A stretch of DNA of 28,359 bases. Source: Salsipaludibacter sp038233055. Lineage in GTDB: Bacteria; Actinomycetota; Nitriliruptoria; Nitriliruptorales; Nitriliruptoraceae. This document shows, in pieces, positions 21,609 to 28,359 of the stretch. The notes beneath the pieces are model-generated. The model was not told where the DNA came from. It saw only the letters and a list, made by a program, of their open reading frames with translations, and ran no database searches. The translations under genes and the position numbers were made by a program. The stretch lies in contig JBBSMS010000030.1 of NCBI GenBank assembly GCA_038233055.1, positions 1 through 28,359 on the forward strand, given 5' to 3'. Within the stretch, counting starts at the first letter, position 1; every line of letters begins with the position of its first letter.

Positions 21609-24600
21609 GTGTTGTCGGTGAAGAAGGTCCGCGCAGGCGGTGCGGTCGACTACTACATCGGCCAAGTCCGATCAGGCATGGCCGACTACTACCTCGCCGA
21701 AACGGGGCGGATCACCCCGGACCTCGGGGAGGGCCTGTACGCCCCGGGCAGTGCCTGGTGGGGCGGCGGAGCCACCGAACTCGGGCTGTCAGGTGCCGTC
21801 GGCGACGACACGTTCGTCGCCCTCTTCGACCGGGCGGAACATCCCGACGGGTCGGGCCGACATGTCGGACGCCGCTTCCGTCAACCCGCCGCTGCGGGGG
21901 TGTTGGCCGAGGCGGCGGCTGCGGCGGCCGAGTGCGTCGACGATCCGTACCGCCGGTGGATGGCCAAGCACGAGTTGAAGCGCAAGGGGCCGCAGGCGTC
22001 GGTGGCGGCGTGGGACTGCACATTCTCCCCGGTGAAGTCGGTGTCGATCCTGTGGGCAGCCGGCGGACTGGACATCCAGGAGCAGGTGTGGGCTGCTCAC
22101 CAGACAGCTGTTGACGCGGGGCTTGGGTACCTGGAGGAGCATGCGGCGTTCGTGCGGGCGGGCCGCAACGGCATCCGGGTGTTGGACACGTCCGGTCTGG
22201 TGGTGTCGCGGTTCAACGAGTGGACGTCGCGGTCCGGGGACATGCAGATCCACACCCACTGTCTGCTGCTCAATCGTGCCAAGACCGGCCAGGACGGGAA
22301 GTGGCGGGCGCTGGACGGGCGGGCGGTGCTGGCTGCCAAGGCCGGTGCGGGCGCGATCTACAACCGAACGGTCGAGGCGGAGCTGACACAGCGTCTCGGG
22401 GTCGACTGGCGGGACCGCCCCGACGGGTTGCGGGAGATCGACGGGATCGACGACGACCTCATCGGGGCGTTCTCGACCCGACGGCGGGCCATCACCGACC
22501 GTGTCGTGCGGCTGGTGGACGCCTACAAGGCGAAGTATGGGGTGGCGCCGTCGCCGACGGTGCAGTGGCGCATGGCCCAGGACGCCACCCTGGCCACCCG
22601 CCCCGCCAAGAAGGACCTACCTGCCGCCGACGCGCTGACCCAGTGGGAAGCGACCGCGGTCGCGCAGGGGCGCCGGCTCGCGGGAGTGGCCGACACCGTC
22701 ACGGGACGCAACAGTCGACACGGGCGTGCGACGGCAGTGACCCCTGAGCAGCTGCTTGCCCGGTTGGCCGACATCCCCCGGGCGACGTTCTCCCGGCACG
22801 ACCTGCTGCGCGCGGCCCTTGACGTGGTCGACCCGGCCGGCCGCGACGCCGGCCAACTCCGCCGACGCGCCGAGCAGCTCGTGGAGGCCACCGTCGCCAA
22901 CCCGAAGCTGGTGCAGGTGTCGGCACCGGAGGTCGTCGAGGTGCCCGAGGGGCTGCGCAGGTCCGACGGGTCGAGCGTGTATGACCGGCCGGGTCGTCTC
23001 CGGTGGGCCCTGACCCACACCATCGACGCCGAGTCTTGGCTGCTCCAGGCCGGCATGGAGGCCGGCGCGCCGACCCTCGCCGCCGACGCCCTGCAGTCGG
23101 CCGCCGCCAGCCACGGGCTGGGTGACGACCAACGTCGAGCCGTGGCGGCACTGCTCGGCGACGACAGCAGGGTCAGCCAACTGGTCGGGCCTGCCGGTGC
23201 TGGCAAGACCCGTGCGCTTCGTGCCGCGGTGGACGCGTGGCAGGCCGACGGTGGTGAGGTGGTCGGGCTGACCGTGTCGCAGGCGGCCGCGAACGTCCTC
23301 GCGGCCGAGGCCAACGTCCCCGCCGCCAACACCAGCAAGTGGCTGCACGAAACCACCACCGGTAGGTGGTCAATGCCACACGGGGCGCTGGTGCTGGTCG
23401 ACGAGGCCTCCATGATCGCCACCGACCAGCTCGTCGCCATCGTCGACCAGGCTCGCCGGACCAACAGCAAAGTGGTGCTGGTCGGCGACCCCGCCCAGCT
23501 GGCCGCGGTGCACGTTGGTGGAGCGTTCGACCTGCTGGCCGACCGCCACGGCGCCGTCCGCCTCACCGAGGTGCGCCGGTTCACCGCCGACTGGGAAGCC
23601 ACCGCCAGCCTGCAGCTACGTGCCCGCAACCCGGCCTGCCTGGCCGCCTACGCCATGCGTGGCCGCATCCACTCCGGCACGTCGACCCAGATCGAGGCCG
23701 ACCTGTTCGCCGCGTGGCACGCCGACGCCGCCAGCACCAGCGACGGGCGCCGACGATCGGTGCTGATGGTCGTCACCACCAACGATCAAGCCGCCGTACT
23801 CAACGAACGAGCACGCGGCGCCCTGCTCGATGCCGGTGTCGTCAACCCCACAGGTCCCACCGTGGCGCTACGCGACAACGACGCCTCCGTCGGTGATCAC
23901 ATCGTCACCCGGCGCAACCGTCGCAGCCTGACCACATCCAACGGCGGGTGGGTGGTCAACGGCGACGTGTGGACCATCTTGCACGTCCACCGCAACGGCG
24001 CCGCCGACGTCCGCCGCCACCACGACCAGGCGACCGTGACCCTGCCGGCCGACTACCTCGCCGACCAGGCCCACCTGGGCTACGCCACCACCGCCCACCG
24101 GGCCCAGGGCATGACCGTCGACGTCAGCCACGCGCTGGCCACCGCCGGCGACACCCACGAACAGCTCTACGTCGCATCGACACGAGGCCGCAACGCCAAC
24201 CACATCTGGGTCGCCACCGACACGCAACACGACCAGATCCGCGACGACCACGATCTTCCGACGGCTGAACAGATCCTGTCTGCCATCCTCCGCCGTCGTG
24301 ACCAGAACCGGCTCGCCGCCCACCAGACCATCCGCGACTCCCACCACGACATCACGTCATTGGGCCGGCTCGGCACCATCTACGAAGACGCCTGCCGCCG
24401 CGCCACCCGACAGTGGGCCGCCACCACCCTCACCCGGCGCGGCATCGACCCCACCGGCGACCCGCAATGGCCCGCCCTGATCGCCAGGCTCCGACAACTC
24501 GCCCTCGAGGGGCACGACCAGCAGCAACTGCTGGCGCGGGTCGCCGAGGCACCCCTCGACGACGTCCAATCGGTGGCAGGAGTGCTGCACTGGCGGCTGA

Positions 24601-25319
24601 ACGACGCCATCAGCGCCGCTGGTCCCGTCCTGCCTCGCGGCCTGGGCGCGGCCATCCCCCCGATCGACAACGACGACACCGCCCTGGCCAGACGGGCCGT
24701 CGGGCTGATGCGGAACCGCTGGCACCAGCTCGGCCAGCAGCTCTCCCACGGGGCAGCCCCCGGGTGGCTCGGCATTCTCGGGCCCCGCCCCGCCAACCGC
24801 GACATGGCCGACAGCTGGCGGAACGCCGCCACGGCCGCCGCGGCCTACCGCGAACGCTACGAACTCGCCGACCACACCGACCTGATCGGCCCCCGACCCG
24901 CCCCGTCACGCCCAGACGCCCGTGCCGCACACCACCACGCCCAACAGCACATCGACCGCCACCTGGCCCTCGCCCTCCACCAGCTCGACAGCGACCAGCT
25001 CGACCGGCTCGAAGGCAACCAGCAGCGGATCATCGACACCATGCCGACCTTCGACCCCGCACAGCTCGACCGTGCCCACCGCATCCGCGACAACCTCGAA
25101 TGGCAGAAACGCATCTCGACCGACCCCGCCGACAAAGCGCACCCGCAGCGGCCGCTCGACGATGCCCAGCGCGACGTCGCCCGACTCGAACATCTCGCCA
25201 GCGAGCACGGCCAATGGCGCCGGGCAGCGGCCGGCGCGACCGACACCCTTCGCCAGATCCGCCTCGTCAAGCAGCAACTCGTTGCCAAGGCACCCGTCCG
25301 CACTGCTCGTCGGCGTTGA
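21609..25319 (+). CDS. MobF-family (TrwC/TraI) conjugative relaxase-helicase
   Basis: This enzyme nicks oriT, stays bound to the 5' end of the strand and unwinds the DNA for transfer. The 1,236-residue product has paired tyrosines near the N-terminus (Tyr15/16 and Tyr27/28), the HUH metal site in QIHTHCLLLN (His215, His217), and a RecD/TraA-like helicase with Walker A GPAGAGKT (527–534), Walker B VLVDEASM, VLVGDPAQLAAVHVGG, and a C-terminal HRAQGMTVD and YVASTRG. The last ~350 residues are a His/Gln/Asp-rich helical region. GTG 21609 starts it (LSVKKVRAGGAVDYY). No coupling or pore genes are nearby, so it mobilises the element only with a helper. Confidence 0.93.
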   Translation: MLSVKKVRAGGAVDYYIGQVRSGMADYYLAETGRITPDLGEGLYAPGSAWWGGGATELGLSGAVGDDTFVALFDRAEHPDGSGRHVGRRFRQPAAAGVLAEAAAAAAECVDDPYRRWMAKHELKRKGPQASVAAWDCTFSPVKSVSILWAAGGLDIQEQVWAAHQTAVDAGLGYLEEHAAFVRAGRNGIRVLDTSGLVVSRFNEWTSRSGDMQIHTHCLLLNRAKTGQDGKWRALDGRAVLAAKAGAGAIYNRTVEAELTQRLGVDWRDRPDGLREIDGIDDDLIGAFSTRRRAITDRVVRLVDAYKAKYGVAPSPTVQWRMAQDATLATRPAKKDLPAADALTQWEATAVAQGRRLAGVADTVTGRNSRHGRATAVTPEQLLARLADIPRATFSRHDLLRAALDVVDPAGRDAGQLRRRAEQLVEATVANPKLVQVSAPEVVEVPEGLRRSDGSSVYDRPGRLRWALTHTIDAESWLLQAGMEAGAPTLAADALQSAAASHGLGDDQRRAVAALLGDDSRVSQLVGPAGAGKTRALRAAVDAWQADGGEVVGLTVSQAAANVLAAEANVPAANTSKWLHETTTGRWSMPHGALVLVDEASMIATDQLVAIVDQARRTNSKVVLVGDPAQLAAVHVGGAFDLLADRHGAVRLTEVRRFTADWEATASLQLRARNPACLAAYAMRGRIHSGTSTQIEADLFAAWHADAASTSDGRRRSVLMVVTTNDQAAVLNERARGALLDAGVVNPTGPTVALRDNDASVGDHIVTRRNRRSLTTSNGGWVVNGDVWTILHVHRNGAADVRRHHDQATVTLPADYLADQAHLGYATTAHRAQGMTVDVSHALATAGDTHEQLYVASTRGRNANHIWVATDTQHDQIRDDHDLPTAEQILSAILRRRDQNRLAAHQTIRDSHHDITSLGRLGTIYEDACRRATRQWAATTLTRRGIDPTGDPQWPALIARLRQLALEGHDQQQLLARVAEAPLDDVQSVAGVLHWRLNDAISAAGPVLPRGLGAAIPPIDNDDTALARRAVGLMRNRWHQLGQQLSHGAAPGWLGILGPRPANRDMADSWRNAATAAAAYRERYELADHTDLIGPRPAPSRPDARAAHHHAQQHIDRHLALALHQLDSDQLDRLEGNQQRIIDTMPTFDPAQLDRAHRIRDNLEWQKRISTDPADKAHPQRPLDDAQRDVARLEHLASEHGQWRRAAAGATDTLRQIRLVKQQLVAKAPVRTARRR

Positions 25320-25809
25320 CACCGGATCCGCTGAGCTGACCTTCGTCACTCCAGGCGACCCGGTTCCCCGAGGACCGGGATATCGCAACTCTCCAGTGCG
25401 GAGGCGAAACCTGCGAGAGCCGGGGATATCGCCACCCACCCAGGGGCTCGAGCCCTTGGAAGCAGCTGCCTGCGGAATCGACTCTCGGCGAGGCGCAACG
25501 GATGAGCCCCAACCTGGCTTGCGTCTCGACCGGCACGTCCGGACCCGCCCGGACCCTGGCTCGACGTCACCGGGCGGCCCCGATGGGTACCGCGGGCCCT
25601 ACTGCCCGCAAGGGGCCCGACACGCGACACACGGGATGCAAGGAATCTGACGCCGGCGTGGCCCTGAGCGACGTCAAGGAGAAACCGGACCCTGCCCAAG
25701 ACAAGAGGGCATCCGAATTTCACCTCCAGACCCTGATCCCTCGTGGGTCTCGTTTGATAGCGTTCGACTCGCCTCGCGTGAGGCTCGGTGCAGATGTGCA
25801 TATGGAGGT
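25320..25809 (+). other. 490-bp non-coding leader before the reverse transcriptase, with repeats and hairpins
   Basis: No convincing gene. It holds two tandem GATATCGC-containing repeat units (from 25,374 and 25,420), the hairpin CGGGCCC…GGGCCCG (25593–25619) that competes with GCGGGC-CCTACT-GCCCGC (25592–25609), then AGACCC…GGGTCT (25728–25750, 11-base loop) and GCCTC-GCGT-GAGGC (25771–25784). A TTGATA sequence (25754–25759) resembles a −35 box but I see no matching −10. Base composition drops in GC toward the gene. Defence reverse transcriptases often use a non-coding RNA encoded next to them; this is a natural place for one. Confidence 0.45.
25374..25467 (+). repeat. Tandem GATATCGC-containing repeat units, left of the reverse transcriptase
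   Basis: Unit 1 begins ACCGGGATATCGCAACTCTCC at about 25,374; unit 2 begins GCCGGGGATATCGCCACCC at about 25,419, some 46 bp later. The first unit aligns without gaps over 47 positions (29 identical) with a copy at 27,752–27,803 on the other side of the reverse transcriptase, sharing GATA-CG, ACTCT, AACCTG and CCGGG blocks. Confidence 0.55.
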
Positions 25810-27483
25810 TTGGCAATCGATATCGATCGAACTATCGCCCTCGGCTGCTTCCCGAAGGAGTTGCCACCGTGTTTCACCTCAATCAGCTTTGCGAAGACGC
25901 ACGCTTCAGTCCCGGATCCTCCATCAGGTTGGACCCAACATGTGCCACTGAATCTGTCTAGAAAAGGTGTCCTGCCTCGTCGCCTCGGAATACCGAACCC
26001 ATTCTCGTTTCGAGCGCTTGCTTCAACGATACAACAAAACTGGTCGCAACTTTCTAGTCATTACTCGAAGAGTGCCTTCTCGCTTTCCTCACCGGTATAT
26101 AGACGATCAGGCGCCCGCCGCCCGCTATCACCCAAGGCAAGTTATGACTTGAAGCAAGCCACGATCGCGCATCGGATGAGCCGAGGCCGCTACGTGCTCA
26201 AGGCCGATGTCGCCGACTTCTATCCAACCGTCTACACGCACGCTGTTGAGTGGGCCCTTCATGGCAAGGCCGCGTCAAAGGCTCGTTTGGGACAGAAGAA
26301 TCATCAGAAAACCTTCGGCGCTGAGCTTGACGCGGCAGTTCGATCTGGCCAGGACGGGCAAACCAAAGGTCTACCGATCGGGCCGGATACGTCACTAGTG
26401 ATTGCCGAGGCGATCATGTGCGCTGTGGACGAGGAGCTGCAGCAAGAATTCCGCGATATCGGGCGTTACGCCACTAGATGGTTTGATGACTTAATGGTTT
26501 TCACTTCAAGCCAAAGTGAAGCGGAGGAGATCGTGCTGAGATGGCAATCGATACTCCTGAAGTACGATCTTATGGTCAGCACACGGAAGACTTCCATATT
26601 CGAAGGCCCCCCGCGACTCGAGGCGCCCTGGAAGGTGAGCCTTGCTCAGTTCATTCTCCGCGCTGATTCAGACCGGAAGCTCCAGAACGATTTCTACCAC
26701 TTCTTTTCCTTGGCCTTTGCGCTTGCGGAACAGTATCCAGAGGCGGCAGTAATGAACTTCGCCCTCCGAAAGGCGACTGCAGCAAGGATTGGAAAGGAGA
26801 GCGGCAAGACCTTGGGAAGGATGGCGTTGTCCTCAGCTATTTCTGATGCTAGTTCGCTCAGATACGTCTACGATGCCCTGGAAAAGATCTCCAATTACGA
26901 TGATGGGATCATTGCTGAATTGCCATTGGTCGAGTCTCTCAACGAAGCCTGCGAATATCATGCAGCACGGGAGCACGGAACAGAAACTGCTTGGGCTCTT
27001 TACACTGCTGCGAGATTCCGCATTAGGTTAGAAGAGTCGGCTACCAACTCCGTGTGTCGAATGGATGATTGCTGCTCTTTGATTCTTATTGCGCATTTGG
27101 ATGACGAGGGACTTCTAGCCACGAGTCCGGATCTATCCTCGGCGATGCAGCGATCGGAGTTTCCGGAAGCTTGGAAGTCGGAAGACTGGCTGCTCGCCTA
27201 CGAAATGGCACGAACAGGCAAGTCGCGCCCTGACGTATTCACTTCCGTCAGCGGTTGGAAGGATCTCTTGGCCGCCGATGTCAAGTTCTTCATCCTGCCA
27301 CAAAGACGGCCATCGCGGGCACATGGTGATGGAGGGTCTATCTCTAGCCCCGAGCCCTCGTCGGATGACTGCACGACTTCCACGGACGGCGCATCCTCCG
27401 AAAGTGCTGATGCGACCCCGACCGAGGGCGAGGCGCCTTCTGGAGAGGGCGAGACCCCCGTCGAGTCGGGTTCGGAAGTCTAG
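25810..27483 (+). CDS. Reverse transcriptase of the unknown-group/defence (UG/Abi-like) type
   Basis: The 557-residue protein has RT motifs in order: RLGIPNPFSF (58–67, fingers), RYVLKADVADFYPTVYTHAVEWALHGK (127–153, motif A with Asp133), GLPIGPDTSLVIAEAI (187–202, motif B), TRWFDDLMVF (222–231, motif C, Asp226/Asp227) and the KTSI turn (260–263). The C-terminal half is helical without a recognisable domain; the last ~50 residues are Ser/Glu/Thr-rich. It has no maturase domain or retron VTG/NAxxH motifs. The family resembles stand-alone phage-defence RTs; the exact class needs a profile search. Start is unsure: TTG 25810 lies 1 base after GGAGG, too close. Sequence is far AT-richer than the relaxase (hand counts 47% versus 77% GC for single 60-base lines), indicating recent transfer. 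Confidence 0.88.
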   Translation: MAIDIDRTIALGCFPKELPPCFTSISFAKTHASVPDPPSGWTQHVPLNLSRKGVLPRRLGIPNPFSFRALASTIQQNWSQLSSHYSKSAFSLSSPVYRRSGARRPLSPKASYDLKQATIAHRMSRGRYVLKADVADFYPTVYTHAVEWALHGKAASKARLGQKNHQKTFGAELDAAVRSGQDGQTKGLPIGPDTSLVIAEAIMCAVDEELQQEFRDIGRYATRWFDDLMVFTSSQSEAEEIVLRWQSILLKYDLMVSTRKTSIFEGPPRLEAPWKVSLAQFILRADSDRKLQNDFYHFFSLAFALAEQYPEAAVMNFALRKATAARIGKESGKTLGRMALSSAISDASSLRYVYDALEKISNYDDGIIAELPLVESLNEACEYHAAREHGTETAWALYTAARFRIRLEESATNSVCRMDDCCSLILIAHLDDEGLLATSPDLSSAMQRSEFPEAWKSEDWLLAYEMARTGKSRPDVFTSVSGWKDLLAADVKFFILPQRRPSRAHGDGGSISSPEPSSDDCTTSTDGASSESADATPTEGEAPSGEGETPVESGSEV

Positions 27484-27721
27484 ACTACCGGACCCGATGA
27501 TGCAATCGATCTCTCAGCTGACTGGATGGCGTTGGTAGGTCCAGGACCGATTGAGCCTGGCGAGTACGCGTAGGAGACTCGGCTCTGCGGTGGGGTGAGC
27601 CCCATCTTGTCGTGTAAGAGCTGGTCCGCGGCTTCTTCCGTACCGTAGTCGGGGCACTGTGTGAATCGTCTACTGGGTACTCCAACTGGACCGGAAGCTC
27701 CGATAGCCACTGATCTCCCAA
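27480..27721 (-). pseudogene. Possible remnant of an unknown gene, convergent with the reverse transcriptase
   Basis: A minus-strand frame ends at 27480, overlapping the reverse transcriptase stop, and reads FTQCPDYGTEEAADQLLHDKMGLTPPQSRVSYAYSPGSI over part of the gap, less biased in composition than typical shadow frames. Further upstream the neighbouring frame (MGDQWLSELPVQLEYPVDDS, from 27721) looks more natural, suggesting a frameshift. I do not recognise a family. The 27,484–27,914 gap otherwise holds only the hairpin GGGG-TGAG-CCCC (about 27,593) and the right-hand repeat. Confidence 0.25.
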
Positions 27722-27751
27722 CTCTGGTCGGTGCCGTCCAGGCCTCTGGGA

Positions 27752-27803
27752 TCCGGGGATACCGACACTCTGACGAGCCGGTTCCGAACCTGTGGTAACC
27801 GGG
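27752..27803 (+). repeat. Right-hand copy of the GATA-CG…ACTCT…AACCTG…CCGGG repeat
   Basis: TCCGGGGATACCGACACTCTG followed by GAACCTGTGGTAACCGGG matches the unit at 25,374 at 29 of 47 ungapped positions. The two lie on either side of the AT-rich reverse transcriptase segment in the same orientation. It precedes the integrase remnant by about 110 bp. Confidence 0.5.
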
Positions 27804-27856
27804 CCAGCTCCGCGGTGATGTCACTCTCGGCCGCCACGATCGCACCCGCAGGCGCC

Positions 27857-27874
27857 GCTGGCTCGAACGCCAGC
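27857..27874. repeat. Perfect hairpin GCTGGC-TCGAAC-GCCAGC upstream of the integrase remnant
   Basis: Six-base arms around a six-base loop, about 40 bp before the ATG at 27915. It could be an operator or an RNA hairpin in the integrase leader. Confidence 0.5.
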
Positions 27875-27914
27875 TCGAGGAACCGCCCGCAGTGTCTGCG
27901 ACACGGAGGTCAGG

Positions 27915-28222
27915 ATGTCCACGGTCCACGTGCTCGACGACCACGCGGTCACCTTCGCGGCCGCGGCCGACGTCTACCTGGCCCGGCGGGACCCGGCCGA
28001 CACCACCGTCCGGGCCCACGGCGCGACCTTCCGCCGCCTCGTGACGTGTCCGGTGCCCGGCCCCTGGTCGCACTCGACGAAGGCGACATGGCCGACGCCC
28101 TGGACCAGCTGTGGGGCGAGTCCGCGCCTGCGACCTACAACCGCCACCGTGCGGTGGTGTCGTCGTGGTTGTCGTGGACGACCGACCGGGGGTGGACTCC
28201 GCGGCCGCCCGCCAGCGCGGCA
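27915..28222 (+). pseudogene. Tyrosine recombinase/integrase, frameshifted and truncated
   Basis: The first frame from ATG 27915 (GGAGGTCAGG just upstream) reads STVHVLDDHAVTFAAAADVYL…TVRAHGATFRRLV, and a second frame continues from about 28,050 with ARPLVALDEGDMADALDQLWGESAPATYNRHRAVVSSWLSWTTDRGW. Together they form the N-terminal core-binding (SAM-like) domain of a phage-type integrase. Moving between the frames needs a one-base correction near 28,045–28,055. Homology stops around 28,215, so the whole catalytic domain with its Arg/His/Tyr residues is missing. The element therefore cannot excise by itself. Confidence 0.75.
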
Positions 28223-28237
28223 ATCACAGTTCTCCCC

Positions 28238-28285
28238 TTGACACTCTCGGAAGAACATGATTAGCTGTTGACTAATAGAGTTAGT
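28238..28285 (+). promoter_or_regulatory. Promoter/operator region of the right-edge gene
   Basis: A perfect −35 TTGACA lies at 28238–28243, but the expected −10 position (28261–28266, TTAGCT) is poor. ACTAA-TAGAG-TTAGT (28271–28285) is a perfect inverted repeat with 5-bp arms, the kind of site used by TetR-type repressors. Both precede ATG 28313. Confidence 0.45.
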
Positions 28286-28312
28286 ACACACACCGACACG
28301 AGGATTCGCACA

Positions 28313-28359
28313 ATGCAGAGCGCACCCACACAATTCCTGTCTCGCCCCGATGGTCGGAT
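28313..28359 (+). CDS. Start of a probable alpha/beta hydrolase (cut by window edge)
   Basis: ATG 28313 has CGAGGA about 9 bases upstream and reads MQSAPTQFLSRPDGR to the edge. The phrase F-L-S-R-P-D-G-R is typical of the first beta strands of alpha/beta hydrolases. Only 15 codons are visible, so this is a tentative call. Its own palindrome-bearing promoter suggests an independent unit outside the element. Confidence 0.45.
   Translation, partial: MQSAPTQFLSRPDGR

Larger units (their letters stand above)
18766..28222. mobile_element. Integrated mobilisable element at a tRNA-Val gene, right end decayed
   Basis: The left boundary is the tRNA remnant and palindrome. Inside are two toxin–antitoxin-type pairs, an excisionase-like protein, a MobF relaxase, a reverse transcriptase cargo gene and a broken tyrosine integrase. 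There are no conjugative pore or type IV coupling genes, so it is at most mobilisable with help. The right boundary is set where integrase homology stops (about 28,215–28,225) and a new promoter and gene begin; no matching tRNA or att copy is seen there, so the right end was probably deleted. Cargo base composition differs sharply from the backbone. Confidence 0.7.

Noticed and set aside
22523..23629. 368-codon minus-strand frame within the relaxase gene
   Set aside because: Antisense shadow of the MobF relaxase, which has clear HUH and Walker motifs.
25810..27483. Retron, group II intron or diversity-generating retroelement
   Set aside because: No VTG or NAxxH retron motifs, no maturase/endonuclease domain or intron ends, and no template/variable repeat pair in the window.

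Overview
The window comes from a GC-rich actinobacterial chromosome. The order thrS–HIT–pgsA–acyltransferase–GT4 mannosyltransferase … pdxS/pdxT–yebC–ruvC–ruvA–ruvB–yajC–secD–secF matches, in strand and order, the well-known mycobacterial block, but with fewer intervening genes. Many starts are GTG, and the genes are repeatedly coupled by 4-bp GTGA/ATGA stop–start overlaps. The species cannot be named from the sequence alone; a deep-branching actinobacterial lineage is my guess.

Region 1 (1–17,931, almost all minus strand) is core chromosome. Read in the direction of transcription it holds threonyl-tRNA synthetase, a HIT-family Ap4A-type hydrolase/phosphorylase, a CDP-alcohol phosphatidyltransferase, a PatA-like acyltransferase and a PimA-like glycosyltransferase (together a phosphatidylinositol-mannoside start pathway), LemA, a DUF3048/YerB lipoprotein, PLP synthase (PdxS/PdxT), YebC, the RuvABC Holliday-junction machinery, and the Sec accessory proteins YajC, SecD and SecF (SecF runs off the left edge). 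One plus-strand secreted alpha/beta hydrolase (13,663–15,024) sits between HIT and pgsA and splits the conserved block. YajC carries five 21-bp tandem repeats, and SecD carries a Ser/Pro/Ala/Thr-rich insert of about 110 residues.

Region 2 (17,932–18,730) holds a conserved small actinobacterial protein with a leaderless-type promoter, followed by a strong hairpin and the 3' half of a tRNA gene (probably tRNA-Val, anticodon CAC) on the minus strand. The tRNA homology stops in the anticodon loop, where a perfect 17-bp palindrome begins; this looks like the left attachment site of an integrated element.

Region 3 (about 18,766–28,220) is an integrative, probably mobilisable, element. It carries an RHH antitoxin/Doc toxin pair, a wHTH-nucleotidyltransferase/HEPN pair with a twin palindromic operator, an excisionase-like HTH protein, a MobF (TrwC/TraI) relaxase-helicase preceded by a repeat-rich oriT candidate, a much AT-richer reverse transcriptase of the unknown/defence-RT type with a structured 490-bp leader, and a frameshifted, truncated tyrosine integrase. 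Imperfect copies of a roughly 50-bp sequence lie on both sides of the reverse transcriptase, which suggests it arrived as cargo between the relaxase and the integrase.

The last ~135 bases hold the promoter region and first codons of what looks like a chromosomal alpha/beta hydrolase. With its integrase broken and no restored tRNA in view, the element looks immobilised in cis. The most interesting candidate for a new system is the reverse transcriptase plus its upstream structured region.
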